64,000 bases of DNA from Treponema sp. GTDB lineage: Bacteria > Spirochaetota > Spirochaetia > Treponematales > Treponemataceae. The position numbers and the translations under genes were made by a program. Positions 49,894 through 59,037 of the stretch are shown here, in pieces. The stretch is from NCBI GenBank assembly GCA_024402565.1, contig JAKSTM010000005.1, forward strand, positions 1 through 64,000, given 5' to 3'. Under the pieces are notes generated by a model, which was not told the DNA's origin, did no database searches, and worked only from the letters and a program-made list of their open reading frames with translations. Each line of letters opens with the position of its first letter. Position 1 is the first letter of the stretch.

Positions 49894-50582
49894 TTGAACA
49901 CCTCTCTGAAAAGTGAATCCACAGATTTTCCTTCATTCATACGAATATCATCAACGGAAGAATTCATTACAATTTTTCCATCGCGAATAAAAATCGCGCG
50001 GTCAAGAATTTTTTCAATATCTGAAATAAGATGTGTTGAAATTATGATTGTAGAATCTGGATCATAATTTGAAAGAATCACATCAAGAATATAATCTCGT
50101 GCTGCCGGGTCAACTCCGGCAATTGGTTCATCCAAAATATAAAGTTTTGCACGACGACTCATTACCAGAATCAACTGAACCTTTTCCTTCGTTCCTTTTG
50201 ACATTTTTTTAAGTCTGTCATCAGCACTGATTCCCAATTTTTCAAGCATGGAATATGCTCGGTCAACATCAAAGTCTGAATAAAAGTCAGCAAAAAAACT
50301 GATTATTTCAGAAACTTTTTGATTCATGTTTAAATAAGTTTGGTCGGGCAAATAGGATACCAAAGCTTTAGTCTCCACTCCGATTTTATTTCCTTCAATT
50401 CGGATTCTTCCACTGTTCGGAACAAGAAGCCCGTTCATCATCTTTATAAGGGTTGTCTTTCCGCTTCCATTTGGTCCCAGAAGCCCAATAATCTGTCCAC
50501 CATCCAATTCAAGATTAAGTTTATCGATAGCAGTTTTACTTCCGTAACGTTTAGTCAAATCTTCTATAGAAACAAGACTCAT
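49887..50582 (-). CDS. ABC transporter ATP-binding protein
   Basis: 231 residues. Walker A G-P-N-G-S-G-K-T-T, the signature M-S-K-G-T-K-E-K (in place of L-S-G-G-Q), and Walker B L-Y-I-L-D-E-P-I-A-G-V-D followed by the H-loop S-T-H-L. The S-K-G-T signature is common in this exporter subgroup. ATGA overlap with the regulator upstream. Confidence 0.93.
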   Translation of the reverse strand: MSLVSIEDLTKRYGSKTAIDKLNLELDGGQIIGLLGPNGSGKTTLIKMMNGLLVPNSGRIRIEGNKIGVETKALVSYLPDQTYLNMNQKVSEIISFFADFYSDFDVDRAYSMLEKLGISADDRLKKMSKGTKEKVQLILVMSRRAKLYILDEPIAGVDPAARDYILDVILSNYDPDSTIIISTHLISDIEKILDRAIFIRDGKIVMNSSVDDIRMNEGKSVDSLFREVFKC

Positions 50583-50971
50583 TTCTCTCCTCCTTTATCA
50601 ACTTCATCAACTTCCTCAATTAAACTTTCAAAAAATGAAATCATTTCTGGTTTTGAAAAACCAAGTTTTTTCATATGCTGAATTAGTTCAATTACTTTCT
50701 CTCTTGCCAGACTGTTTTTTAATTCCGCAATCATTGCAGTATCTTCTGTAATAAATCGACCTGTTGTTCGCTGCGAATAAACAAGTCCTGTACGTTCAAG
50801 TTCTGCAAACGCTTTCTGCATCGTATTTGGATTTACAGAAGCAACGCCAGCCAGATCTCGTACAGACGGTAACTTGTCTCCAGGTTTATAAACTCCAGAA
50901 ACGATATCGAGCTGAATGCGTTCAACAATTTGAGAGAAAATTGGTCTGTCGGAATCAAGTTCCCAAGCCAT
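50579..50971 (-). CDS. GntR-family regulator, YtrA type
   Basis: 130 residues from the ATG after AAAGGAGG. The winged-helix domain has I-F-S-Q-I-V-E-R-I-Q, G-D-K-L-P-S-V-R-D-L-A and N-P-N-T-M-Q-K-A; the short C-terminal helices are typical of the YtrA subfamily, which lacks a large ligand domain. It leads an operon with an ATPase and a permease. A perfect palindrome in its promoter is the likely binding site. Confidence 0.92.
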   Translation of the reverse strand: MAWELDSDRPIFSQIVERIQLDIVSGVYKPGDKLPSVRDLAGVASVNPNTMQKAFAELERTGLVYSQRTTGRFITEDTAMIAELKNSLAREKVIELIQHMKKLGFSKPEMISFFESLIEEVDEVDKGGEK

Positions 50972-50986
50972 AATGCCTCCTTTAAT

Positions 50987-51036
50987 TTGTATCACTGTAT
51001 TAAGTGTATAGTACAGTGATACAACAGAGGTGTCAA
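50987..51036 (-). promoter_or_regulatory. Promoter and perfect palindromic operator of the GntR/ABC operon
   Basis: Minus strand: TTGACA (51036-51031), 17-bp spacer, TACTAT (51013-51008). A perfect inverted repeat with 13-bp arms, TTGTATCACTGTA / TACAGTGATACAA (50987-50999 and 51012-51024), spaced by 12 bases, brackets the -10. Strong case for autoregulation by the YtrA-type protein. Confidence 0.85.
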
Positions 51037-51057
51037 GAGAATTTTTAAGAAAAAAGT

Positions 51058-52227
51058 TTATAAGGTTTCAGCCATGATTTGACGAAGAAGATAACATCTG
51101 ACCATAAAAGTGATTTCTTCTTCTGCAGTGTTTTCTTTCAGGCCAATTAATTCTTCGGCCTTTTTGATTCTGTAACGAATGGTATTTGTATGCTGAAAAC
51201 ATTCTTCAGAAGTTTTCTGAATATCACTATTATTATTCACATAAGAGATTATTGTCTTCAGAAGATTAGATTCATGTTTTTTATCGTAATTCTTTATAAT
51301 ATCGATTTTTTTGAACATGTCTTCACAAAGCATTTTATTCTGGATGACTGCCATTGCATATTTATAAATACCAAGATCCCTGTAACACATGTAATCCAGG
51401 TTATGAAATTTACAAACCATTTTGGCGCAGTTTGCTTTTTGAATAGAATCATTCAGACTGTACAGAGGAAGTAATTCTTCGCAGGCACCAATATAAAAAT
51501 CTTCCGGCGAAAAATTATTCTCTTTCAAAAGTTTTGAAATATAGCCATTAAAATCGACCGCATCATCATTTTCAAATGAACAGATTATTACAACACCATT
51601 TCCCATTTTTACAAATGAGTAATTTGTATTGCTTTCATACTGATATTTTCGATACATCATTTTATCAAAAAAAGTATGAACCTGAAGATTTGATGCCTGG
51701 TTCTTCGAAAAAATAATTGCGGTCCGAACAAAATTTTTAAACTCAGGATTTATTTGAAGCGCAGTTTTTTCTACTGTGTCAGGAGAAGGTGTGCCCCGTA
51801 AAATTGAATTCAAATATTCTTCATGAATAATATATTGCGCTCTGGTCTTCATGGACTGATTAATATTGATAATCAGATCTTCCATAAACTCATCATAAAA
51901 AGTGAAAAGAGGAACATGATGCTTTACAGCCAGATGGACTATTTCTGAAGGGAGAGTTTCTTCCGGTGCAATTTTTATGGCAATGCCAGATACGTTTTTC
52001 TGAATAAGAGTTTTCAGAGTTCCGTTTACAATTTCCGGATTTGATTTAGCAAAAAAATACGAAAGCAAAACAAAGTATCCCGGACCATAACCCGAGTAAT
52101 GAATTTTGCTGCTTTCGTACTCTAGAATAACAGTAGCATTAACCTGGTTTCCCAGATATTCTTTACCACATATTGTCTTAAAATTACTGAACATTGAAAG
52201 TTTAAGTATTTCATTAAGATTTATCAT
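51058..52227 (-). CDS. PucR-type transcription regulator
   Basis: A 389-residue protein. The N-terminal PucR-like domain holds V-S-G-I-A-I-K-I-A-P and A-V-K-H-H-V-P-L-F-T-F. The C-terminal helix-turn-helix (about 335-370: T-S-E-E-C-F-Q-H-T-N-T-I-R-Y-R-I-K-K-A-E) matches the HTH_30/CdaR-PucR pattern. Members control use of purines, sugar acids or amino acids. Neighbours suggest amino acid metabolism, but the effector is unknown. Confidence 0.82.
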   Translation of the reverse strand: MINLNEILKLSMFSNFKTICGKEYLGNQVNATVILEYESSKIHYSGYGPGYFVLLSYFFAKSNPEIVNGTLKTLIQKNVSGIAIKIAPEETLPSEIVHLAVKHHVPLFTFYDEFMEDLIININQSMKTRAQYIIHEEYLNSILRGTPSPDTVEKTALQINPEFKNFVRTAIIFSKNQASNLQVHTFFDKMMYRKYQYESNTNYSFVKMGNGVVIICSFENDDAVDFNGYISKLLKENNFSPEDFYIGACEELLPLYSLNDSIQKANCAKMVCKFHNLDYMCYRDLGIYKYAMAVIQNKMLCEDMFKKIDIIKNYDKKHESNLLKTIISYVNNNSDIQKTSEECFQHTNTIRYRIKKAEELIGLKENTAEEEITFMVRCYLLRQIMAETL

Positions 52228-52296
52228 TAAAACTCCAAATTCCGGTACCCAAACAAAATATACAGTAAAGAATAATAAATACCAACAGCATTATTA

Positions 52297-53382
52297 CTAT
52301 TTCAAAATTTCTTTCATCAATGAAAGGAACTTATCGTTCATTTCTGCAGTTCCAAGACTTACACGACAGAAACCTCTTGGAGCACCAATAAGGACTTTGT
52401 TTTCTGCAAGCTTTGCCTGAATCTCAAGTGAATCTTTTGGTGCCTTAAACATGATAAAGTTTGTTTCTGACTTGTAAACTTTACAACCCATTTCTTTCAA
52501 AGCGGAATCTACTTTTGTTCTTTCCACTTCATTCAAATCATGGATTTTCTGAATATAAGCCTGGTCTTTAAGTGCAGCAGCGGCCATAGCCTGTCCCAAA
52601 GCACTGATGTTCCATGCTGCACCGGATTTAGTCAGGAGGGAAATTAAATCCGGCTGTGCAGCACCAACACCAATACGGAGACCTGCCATTCCATAAGCCT
52701 TTGAGAAGGTCTTAAGAATAAGTAAAGGTTTTGTGTATCCTTCTTTTATGAGTTTAATCATACTGTAAGTATTTGGGGCACTTACAAATTCCAGATAAGC
52801 TTCATCAATTACTACCAGAACATGTCCAGGAACCTTCTTAATAAATTCTTCGAGTTTTGCTGAATCTACAAATGTTCCTGTAGGGTTATTTGGATTACAG
52901 ATAACCATGATTTTAGTTTTTGGTGTTACGGCTGCAAGCATTGCATCCAGATCGTAATTCATTTCGTCATCCAAAGGTACTACAACTGGAACAGCACCAT
53001 TTACCATGGCAACATCACGGAAAGCTTCATAGCTTGGATCACCAACAATGAATTCATCCCCAGGGTTAATAAATACTTCACCCAGAATATTTATAAGAGC
53101 ACTTGAACCTGTTGCTGTAATAACATTGAACATGTTTTCAAGGCCGTGCAGTTCTGCAAAATTTGATTTGAGTTCTACAGAGAACCAGTCCGGATAAATG
53201 TAAGGACGTTTAGAAGCTTCAGCCAAAGCTTCCAGTGCCACTGGCGAAGGGCCGTATGCACTTTCGTTATAATTCAATCTGTAAATATCAGGAGTTGTTG
53301 TACTGCTTTTTGGCTGACGTGCTGCTCTCTGACTTTCAGGTAATACTTTAATGCTGTCTCTTAATAATGATTTGTAATCCAT
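52297..53382 (-). CDS. HisC-like class I/II aminotransferase
   Basis: 361 residues from the ATG after GGAGGA. PLP enzyme with N-P-N-N-P-T-G, D-E-A-Y-L-E-F and the lysine in L-K-T-F-S-K-A-Y-G-M-A-G-L-R-I-G. This resembles histidinol-phosphate aminotransferases, but the family also includes aromatic and other amino acid aminotransferases. Location beside a PucR regulator and far from hisG/hisB makes a catabolic or aromatic role as likely as histidine synthesis. Confidence 0.85.
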   Translation of the reverse strand: MDYKSLLRDSIKVLPESQRAARQPKSSTTTPDIYRLNYNESAYGPSPVALEALAEASKRPYIYPDWFSVELKSNFAELHGLENMFNVITATGSSALINILGEVFINPGDEFIVGDPSYEAFRDVAMVNGAVPVVVPLDDEMNYDLDAMLAAVTPKTKIMVICNPNNPTGTFVDSAKLEEFIKKVPGHVLVVIDEAYLEFVSAPNTYSMIKLIKEGYTKPLLILKTFSKAYGMAGLRIGVGAAQPDLISLLTKSGAAWNISALGQAMAAAALKDQAYIQKIHDLNEVERTKVDSALKEMGCKVYKSETNFIMFKAPKDSLEIQAKLAENKVLIGAPRGFCRVSLGTAEMNDKFLSLMKEILK

Positions 53383-53572
53383 AAAAATCCTCCAGATTCC
53401 TGCGTTTCTTTCGTCGTTGTCTTTGTTAACTGATTGATGAGATGCATTAACAATTTGCAGCAAGTAATTGAAGTCTAAAAAAAAGCCCTTTCTGAAACAA
53501 TCATTTGTCTTACAAAAATAAATCCAGTTTTTTGTAATTTTTACAAATTTTTATGAAATTATGACTGAAAAA

Positions 53573-53602
53573 TTGACATTCCTTTGTAAAAACAAATATT
53601 AT
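53573..53602 (+). promoter_or_regulatory. Promoter of the MATE gene
   Basis: TTGACA (53573-53578), 18-bp spacer, TATTAT (53597-53602). Upstream TTTGTAA-TTT-TTACAAA (53531-53547) and, in the spacer, TTTGT-AAAA-ACAAA form inverted repeats, possible operators. Normal leader with GGAGG before the ATG. Confidence 0.65.
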
Positions 53603-53639
53603 CTGTCTCCATAAAATAATTTACAACCTGGAGGTTCCT

Positions 53640-54992
53640 ATGTCAGATGTACTACAGCAAAAAATCCATTTTGACAGAAAATACCTGCTCACACTGGTCT
53701 TTCCTTTGATTGTTGAACAGATTCTTTCTGTTATGGTTGGAATGGCCGATATGATAATGGTCTCTGGAGCCGGAGAAACTGCTGTTTCCGGAGTTTCACT
53801 GGTAAACACAATCAGTAACCTTTTAATATATGTGTTCAACGCACTTGCCGCCGGAGGCGCCGTTGTTGCTGCTCAGGCTTTAGGTGGAAAAAAATATGAA
53901 ACAGGAAAAATCATTTCCAATCAGCTGATTCTGGTTTGTTTTGTTACAGCTATTGTAATTTCAGTTTTCAGCCTTACCTTGAATCACCAGATTTTGAACC
54001 TGATTTACGGAAGCGTTGAAAAAGACGTTATGGATAATGCAGTAACGTATTTTTACATTACGGCATTCTCATTTCCCTTTATTGCCGTCTACTTTGGTTC
54101 AACCGCCCTGTTCAGATCCATGGGCAATACAAAGCTTTCAATGTATGTTTCCGCTGTAATGAACATTCTGAACATTGTGGGAAACGCAATATTTGTTTTT
54201 GGCTTCCACATGGGCATTGCAGGTGTTGGTCTTGCTACACTGATTTCACGTGCTGTTGCTGGAATCATCGTTATTTTTGTTCTGAGAAACCAGAATCTGC
54301 CTCTGCATATTGATAAATATCTGCGTCTTGGCTTCAACTGGGATGTAATCAAAAAAATCCTGAAAATCGGTATTCCAAGCGGAATAGATAATGCTATGTT
54401 CCAGATTGGTAAGCTTTTTACACAAAGCCTTATTTCAAGCTTTGGAACAGCATCAATAGCTGCAAATGCCACAGCAAGCACAATCGAGCTTTTGGCCACT
54501 ATACCTGCCGCCGCCATGGGACTGGCCATAACCACTGTTGTTGGACAATGTGTAGGCGCCGATGACTATAATTCAGCCAAAATGTATTCTAAAAAGCTTA
54601 TTAAATGGGCTTATATCCTTCTCTGGATTGAAAATGTGGTCATTATCCTCCTCACGCCGACTATCGCCAGCTGGTACAACCTTAGCGCAGAAGGATTTTA
54701 TCTGGCAAAGAAACTCATGTGGTACCACAGTATTTGCTGTATGATAATGTGGCCTGCCGCATGGACACTTACATCAATTCTGAGAGCTTCAGGCGACGTA
54801 AAATTCGCCATGATCTCATCAATCATTATTATGTGGGTATTCAGAATTGGTCTGGCATACCTGATTGGCGGCGTATTCAAAATGGGCGTATTTGGAGTAT
54901 GGATTGCCATGACAATAGACTGGGCTGCAAGATGTGTTGCAAACCTTTGGAGACTTAAAAGCGGTCGCTGGATGAAAAAAGCTGTGGTATAA
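53640..54992 (+). CDS. MATE-family efflux transporter
   Basis: A 450-residue protein with about 12 membrane helices. N-terminal L-T-L-V-F-P-L-I-V-E-Q-I-L and M-A-D-M-I-M-V-S-G-A-G-E-T-A-V-S-G-V-S-L match MATE exporters; the second half starts with a similar pattern (G-I-P-S-G-I-D-N-A-M-F-Q). These export cationic drugs or metabolites using H+ or Na+ gradients. GGAGG precedes the ATG. Divergent from the HisC-like gene. Confidence 0.9.
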   Translation: MSDVLQQKIHFDRKYLLTLVFPLIVEQILSVMVGMADMIMVSGAGETAVSGVSLVNTISNLLIYVFNALAAGGAVVAAQALGGKKYETGKIISNQLILVCFVTAIVISVFSLTLNHQILNLIYGSVEKDVMDNAVTYFYITAFSFPFIAVYFGSTALFRSMGNTKLSMYVSAVMNILNIVGNAIFVFGFHMGIAGVGLATLISRAVAGIIVIFVLRNQNLPLHIDKYLRLGFNWDVIKKILKIGIPSGIDNAMFQIGKLFTQSLISSFGTASIAANATASTIELLATIPAAAMGLAITTVVGQCVGADDYNSAKMYSKKLIKWAYILLWIENVVIILLTPTIASWYNLSAEGFYLAKKLMWYHSICCMIMWPAAWTLTSILRASGDVKFAMISSIIIMWVFRIGLAYLIGGVFKMGVFGVWIAMTIDWAARCVANLWRLKSGRWMKKAVV

Positions 54993-55018
54993 TTTACAAA
55001 AATCACAGGGGCAGAAAC

Positions 55019-55720
55019 ATGCTGATAAAAAACATGCTTATGGAGGAATTACTCAAAGACAAGATTAATTACCCCCATGTTGTTTCTGCCCTTCAGCACC
55101 CCCACCAAATTATTGAAAATTCAGAAGACTCTCTTTTAATTTTCTGTCCTGTTTCAAAAGTTTTTATTGCCGAATATGCAGGACCTAATGCCCCGGATTT
55201 TGCCCGCTTCATAAAAAATCAGGATATTATAAGGCTTCAGACCACAAATTCCACACTTTATGACCTTCTGAAACCCGATTTTTCAGTTCATTACCAATGT
55301 GTTCAGGCGGTTTATGATACAAAAACCACAGAAAAAGGCATTTTTCCTCAGTTTAAGCCTCTTTTACCGGAAGATATGCCATTTGCCGAAGAAACATACG
55401 GACTTAAAACTTATATTCAGCAGCTTTTCCACAGAAACAGGCTCTTTGGCTGGTACGAAAATGACGTTTTAACTGGTTATGTTGCCTTCCACATTGATGA
55501 ATCTGCAGGTGCTTTATACATAAAGCCCGAATTCCGAAAAAAAGGCTATGGCGCAAAACTTATGAAAACAGCCTTTGAGAACTATGATGAAGGAATAAAG
55601 TATTCCCAGATAGTCCATGACAATACAGGATCCATAAAACTTCATGAGAAAATCGGCTGCACCATATCTGAAAAGCCATTATTCTGGGTTTACAACGAAG
55701 ATTTTATTTATTACGAGTAG
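55019..55720 (+). CDS. GNAT-family acetyltransferase
   Basis: A 233-residue protein. The C-terminal half has L-Y-I-K-P-E-F-R-K-K-G-Y-G-A-K-L-M, the acetyl-CoA loop (R/Q-x2-G-x-G/A variant), and N-T-G-S-I-K-L-H-E-K-I-G-C, typical of GNAT. The N-terminal half is a variant domain of unknown purpose. AGGGG lies before the ATG; TATAAT at the end of the MATE gene (54988-54993) may give it its own promoter. Substrate unknown. Confidence 0.83.
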   Translation: MLIKNMLMEELLKDKINYPHVVSALQHPHQIIENSEDSLLIFCPVSKVFIAEYAGPNAPDFARFIKNQDIIRLQTTNSTLYDLLKPDFSVHYQCVQAVYDTKTTEKGIFPQFKPLLPEDMPFAEETYGLKTYIQQLFHRNRLFGWYENDVLTGYVAFHIDESAGALYIKPEFRKKGYGAKLMKTAFENYDEGIKYSQIVHDNTGSIKLHEKIGCTISEKPLFWVYNEDFIYYE

Positions 55721-55732
55721 ATAAAGGGGTTT

Positions 55733-55829
55733 TAGGGGGAAATTTTTCCCCCTAGGCGAAGGGGTGACTCCATTACGGTCATGGAGCTTGTCGAAATGAC
55801 GGAATGGAGTCAGGGGAAGGCTTTCCCCT
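55733..55829. repeat. Hairpin cluster between two convergent genes
   Basis: Three structures: TAGGGGGAAA / TTTCCCCCTA (55733-55754); GACTCCATT / AATGGAGTC (55766-55774, 55803-55811), whose loop carries GAGCTTGTCGAA, the REP-like motif in reverse; and GGGGAAGG-CTTTCCCC (55813-55828), also seen near 5801. The first could terminate the GNAT gene. Confidence 0.68.
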
Positions 55830-55845
55830 CCCCCAAAATATTTTT

Positions 55846-56868
55846 CTAGTTAATTACACTTGTTGGAATACCATTCAGGTAATGCTGGAAATTTTCGATA
55901 GCCATATCTACTGCTCTTAAGCGGCTTGCCTTTGTAAGCCAGGCAATGTGACCGGTAATCGAAGTTTTGTCTGTATGGAACAGAGGATTGTCGCCCAAAG
56001 GTGGTTCTTCACGCAGAACATCAAGGCCGGCTCCATAAACTTTTCCGCTTTCCAGTGCTGCCATAAGATCTTCTTCAACAATGAGTCCGCCGCGGGCTGT
56101 GTTTATAAGAATTACGCCATCTTTCATCTTTGCAAAGGCTTCCTTGTCAAAGGTGTCTGCTGTATCTGCCGTAAACGGCGCATGAATTGAAATTACGTCA
56201 CTTTCCTTAAGCAAAGTCTCAAAATCAACCTGTTCGATAAAGCTGTAAATTGCCCCAACTTTTTTATGACGGCTGTATGAAATGACACGCATTCCGAATC
56301 CGGCAGCCATTTTTGCAAAGGCAAGGCCAATTGCTCCAAGACCGAAAATACCACAGGTTTTGCCATAAAGCTCAATTTGAGGAGTTACTACGTTATCAAA
56401 CTTTGCTCTTTCTACAGGACGGCCGTTTTCATCGTGAATTGACCAGTCTGTTTTTTTAATTATGTCAGAGTGAGCGTTTACATGGTGACAAACTTCCATA
56501 AGCAATGCCCATCCGTATTCTGCAATTGTCTGAGCACCATAAACTGTATTTGTAATAGTCATGCCTTTACGACGTGTCATTTCTACATCGAATTCACGCC
56601 ATCCATGCCCCAAAGTGGCAATGTATTTCAAATTTGGATGATGGCTCAACCATTCTTCATTGATTACCATATCTGAAATCCAGATTCCAAATACAATTTC
56701 TGCATCCCCAACCAGCTCATGAAGTTCATCTGGCATTGGATATCCTTTTGGATATTTTATTTCCAGCTCAACACCAGGTATTTCTTTAAGCTTATTCCAA
56801 TGGGCTGTAACCTCTTCCGGTGTTAAATCCGGCATCATAACAGTTTCCTGAATTACGACAACTTTCAT
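55846..56868 (-). CDS. D-isomer-specific 2-hydroxyacid dehydrogenase
   Basis: A 340-residue NAD-dependent dehydrogenase. G-L-G-A-I-G is the nucleotide motif; the catalytic Arg, Glu and His lie in N-T-A-R-G-G, L-R-E-E-P and T-G-H-I-A-W. It resembles glycerate/hydroxypyruvate or D-lactate-type enzymes, so a role near serine metabolism (with sdaA and cysE in the window) is possible. Exact substrate unknown. Confidence 0.87.
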   Translation of the reverse strand: MKVVVIQETVMMPDLTPEEVTAHWNKLKEIPGVELEIKYPKGYPMPDELHELVGDAEIVFGIWISDMVINEEWLSHHPNLKYIATLGHGWREFDVEMTRRKGMTITNTVYGAQTIAEYGWALLMEVCHHVNAHSDIIKKTDWSIHDENGRPVERAKFDNVVTPQIELYGKTCGIFGLGAIGLAFAKMAAGFGMRVISYSRHKKVGAIYSFIEQVDFETLLKESDVISIHAPFTADTADTFDKEAFAKMKDGVILINTARGGLIVEEDLMAALESGKVYGAGLDVLREEPPLGDNPLFHTDKTSITGHIAWLTKASRLRAVDMAIENFQHYLNGIPTSVIN

Positions 56869-56997
56869 TTCAGAACCTCCATGCGTTTTCTATTCAGAAA
56901 AGAAAATATTTTATGAATACAAGCTTTGTCAATAAAACCAGTTAAGATTGTAAAAACTACAAAGAACAAGAAGTTTTTTATCACATTTTCAAATAAT

Positions 56998-57026
56998 AAA
57001 GAACTTTATTGACACTAAAGTTCTTT
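56998..57026 (+). promoter_or_regulatory. opp promoter -35 inside a perfect palindrome
   Basis: Arms AAAGAACTTTA / TAAAGTTCTTT (11 bp, perfect) with spacer TTGACAC, which contains the -35 hexamer TTGACA. A/T-rich TTATTT lies 17 bp downstream as a possible -10. A repressor bound here would block the polymerase; the regulator is not identified. Confidence 0.68.
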
Positions 57027-57039
57027 ATATGTTATTTAT

Positions 57040-57139
57040 ATTGACGATGAGATGCTGATACAGAAAATATGTGCAGCAAAATTCGAAAAGACGACAAAGA
57101 GGTCGCTAGAAATAGCAGATTTCTTTGTCGTTTTTTTTT
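57040..57139 (+). ncRNA. opp leader RNA with hairpin and intrinsic terminator (attenuator or small RNA)
   Basis: A first hairpin TGCTG / CAGCA (57053-57078) is followed by a long terminator hairpin: ACGACAAAGA / TCTTTGTCGT (57091-57100, 57122-57131), inner GCTA-GAAA-TAGC, and then nine T. It sits between the promoter and oppB, so expression needs readthrough or an alternative fold. No known riboswitch is recognised. Confidence 0.65.
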
Positions 57140-57175
57140 ATCTTTTGGATTTTTGAAAAAAGGAGGTTCAAGCAG

Positions 57176-58093
57176 ATGCTGAAATACATTATTAAAAGAC
57201 TTCTACTTGGTTTACTGACTTTGTTTGTTCTTGTAGCAATCACATTCACAATGACTAAGCTTATGCCGGGAAGTCCCCTTCAATCCAAGAATATTACAGG
57301 CGATCTTCTTGAAAAAATGGAAGCCCAGTATGGACTTGATAAACCACCTGTAGAACAGTTTTTTATTTATGTAAAAAATATGCTCCACGGTGATCTTGGA
57401 ACATCTTATAAAAAAGTTGGAACAAATGTTACAGACATCATTAAACAGTCTATGGTTCCAACAATAAAACTTGGTCTGGTTACTTTTGTATTAGTTCTGA
57501 TTGTTGGGATTTTTGCCGGAATCATGATGGCAAAATCAAAATCAAATATTGCAAAGGGTGCCTGGCTTACGGGAATTACATTAGGTGTAAGTGTACCAAA
57601 CTTTATCGTGGCTTTGCTGCTCATGATTCTGTTCGGTGTTGTACTGCACTGGTTCCCGACGATCGGGCTTTCAACACCAAAGCATTACATTCTGCCGGCA
57701 ATTGCTCAGGGACTCTACCCAATTTCGGCAGTTGCAAGACTTACACAGAGTTCCTATGAAGAAGTAATCAGACAGGATTACATCACAATGGCAAAGGCAA
57801 AAGGAATCAGTAAATCGACAATCCTTTTCCGCCATGTTCTTAAAAACGCAATGCTGCCTGTTATTACTTACATGGGTCCAATGGTTGCTTTCCTGCTGAC
57901 AGGTTCAGTAACCATAGAAAAAATTTTTACAATTCCTGGTCTTGGCCGCGAGTTTACAAACTCCATCATGAACCATGACTACACAGTTGTAATGGGAATT
58001 ACGATTTTCATGGGTGCAATCATTATTCTTTGTAACCTGATTGCAGATGTAATTTGTGCCATTGTGGATCCTAGAATCAGAAAGTCAATGTAA
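57176..58093 (+). CDS. oppB: Oligopeptide ABC transporter permease OppB
   Basis: 305 residues from the ATG after AAGGAGG; a TTG at 57125 lies within the terminator stem and is rejected. Six membrane helices, the N-terminal M-L-K-Y-I-I-K-R-L-L-L-G pattern, and the cytoplasmic coupling loop (R-Q-D-Y-I-T-M-A-K-A-K-G-I-S) are typical. First gene of a complete opp operon; works with OppC in the inner membrane. Confidence 0.93.
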   Translation: MLKYIIKRLLLGLLTLFVLVAITFTMTKLMPGSPLQSKNITGDLLEKMEAQYGLDKPPVEQFFIYVKNMLHGDLGTSYKKVGTNVTDIIKQSMVPTIKLGLVTFVLVLIVGIFAGIMMAKSKSNIAKGAWLTGITLGVSVPNFIVALLLMILFGVVLHWFPTIGLSTPKHYILPAIAQGLYPISAVARLTQSSYEEVIRQDYITMAKAKGISKSTILFRHVLKNAMLPVITYMGPMVAFLLTGSVTIEKIFTIPGLGREFTNSIMNHDYTVVMGITIFMGAIIILCNLIADVICAIVDPRIRKSM

Positions 58094-58107
58094 CAAGGAG
58101 GTTTGAA

Positions 58108-59028
58108 ATGAGTGAAATGACAGAAGAACAGTTATTCAGAAAGCTGGATAAATCTGAAAAAAATGATGAGTTTATTGCAATTGAAAGTCAGACCTTCTTC
58201 CAGTCTGTAGTACGCGACTTCAAGAAAAACAAGCGTGCTCTGGTTGGTCTTATAATTCTTGCCATTGTAGTTTTAATGGCAATTTTTGGACCTGTATTCA
58301 GTACATACACATACGATATGCAGAACATGTCATTAAGAAATGCCAGCCCAAGTGCAGCACACTGGTTTGGTACCGACAAAATGGGACGCGACATTTTTGT
58401 TCGTATTCTTTACGGTGCCAGAATCAGTTTAGGAGTTGGACTTATGGCTGCCGTAGTAAACCTGATCATCGGTACTCTCTACGGAGGTATTGCAGGTTAC
58501 GTTGGCGGAAAAGTGGACATGATAATGATGCGAATTGTAGACATTATCTATTCGGTTCCTTCAATGCTCTACATTGTTCTGATCATGCTTTGGCTTGGTG
58601 CTGGTGTTACAAGTATTATGCTTGGTATTTCCATAACCTGCTGGATTGGTATGGCACGAATTGTCCGCCAGGAAGTAAAAAGCCTTAAGGAACAGGAATT
58701 CACAATGGCAGCCTTTGTTCTTGGTGCCAGTTCAAAAAGAATCCTGATCAAGCACCTTCTGGTAAATGCTATGGGTCCAATCATTGTAAACGTTACACTG
58801 CAGGTTCCACAGGCAATCTTTACAGAAGCATGGCTCAGCTTTATCGGTGTTGGTATCTCAGCTCCAAAAGCATCATGGGGTACTCTTGCAGAATCTGCCC
58901 GTGAACTTATTCAGGTTTACCCAATGCAGACAATTTATCCGCTGGTTGCCATTTGTCTGACAATCATTTCTTTCAACTTCGTTGGTGAAGGACTTGAAAG
59001 AGCACTGGATCCAAAGAGAAAGCGCTAG
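58108..59028 (+). CDS. oppC: Oligopeptide ABC transporter permease OppC
   Basis: 306 residues with an N-terminal cytoplasmic extension, six membrane helices, the G-T-D-K-M-G-R-D-I-F-V-R-I-L-Y-G-A-R motif typical of OppC/DppC, and the coupling loop E-F-T-M-A-A-F-V-L-G-A-S. AAGGAGG ribosome binding site. Fourteen bases after oppB. Confidence 0.94.
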   Translation: MSEMTEEQLFRKLDKSEKNDEFIAIESQTFFQSVVRDFKKNKRALVGLIILAIVVLMAIFGPVFSTYTYDMQNMSLRNASPSAAHWFGTDKMGRDIFVRILYGARISLGVGLMAAVVNLIIGTLYGGIAGYVGGKVDMIMMRIVDIIYSVPSMLYIVLIMLWLGAGVTSIMLGISITCWIGMARIVRQEVKSLKEQEFTMAAFVLGASSKRILIKHLLVNAMGPIIVNVTLQVPQAIFTEAWLSFIGVGISAPKASWGTLAESARELIQVYPMQTIYPLVAICLTIISFNFVGEGLERALDPKRKR

Positions 59029-59037
59029 GAGGCCGAA

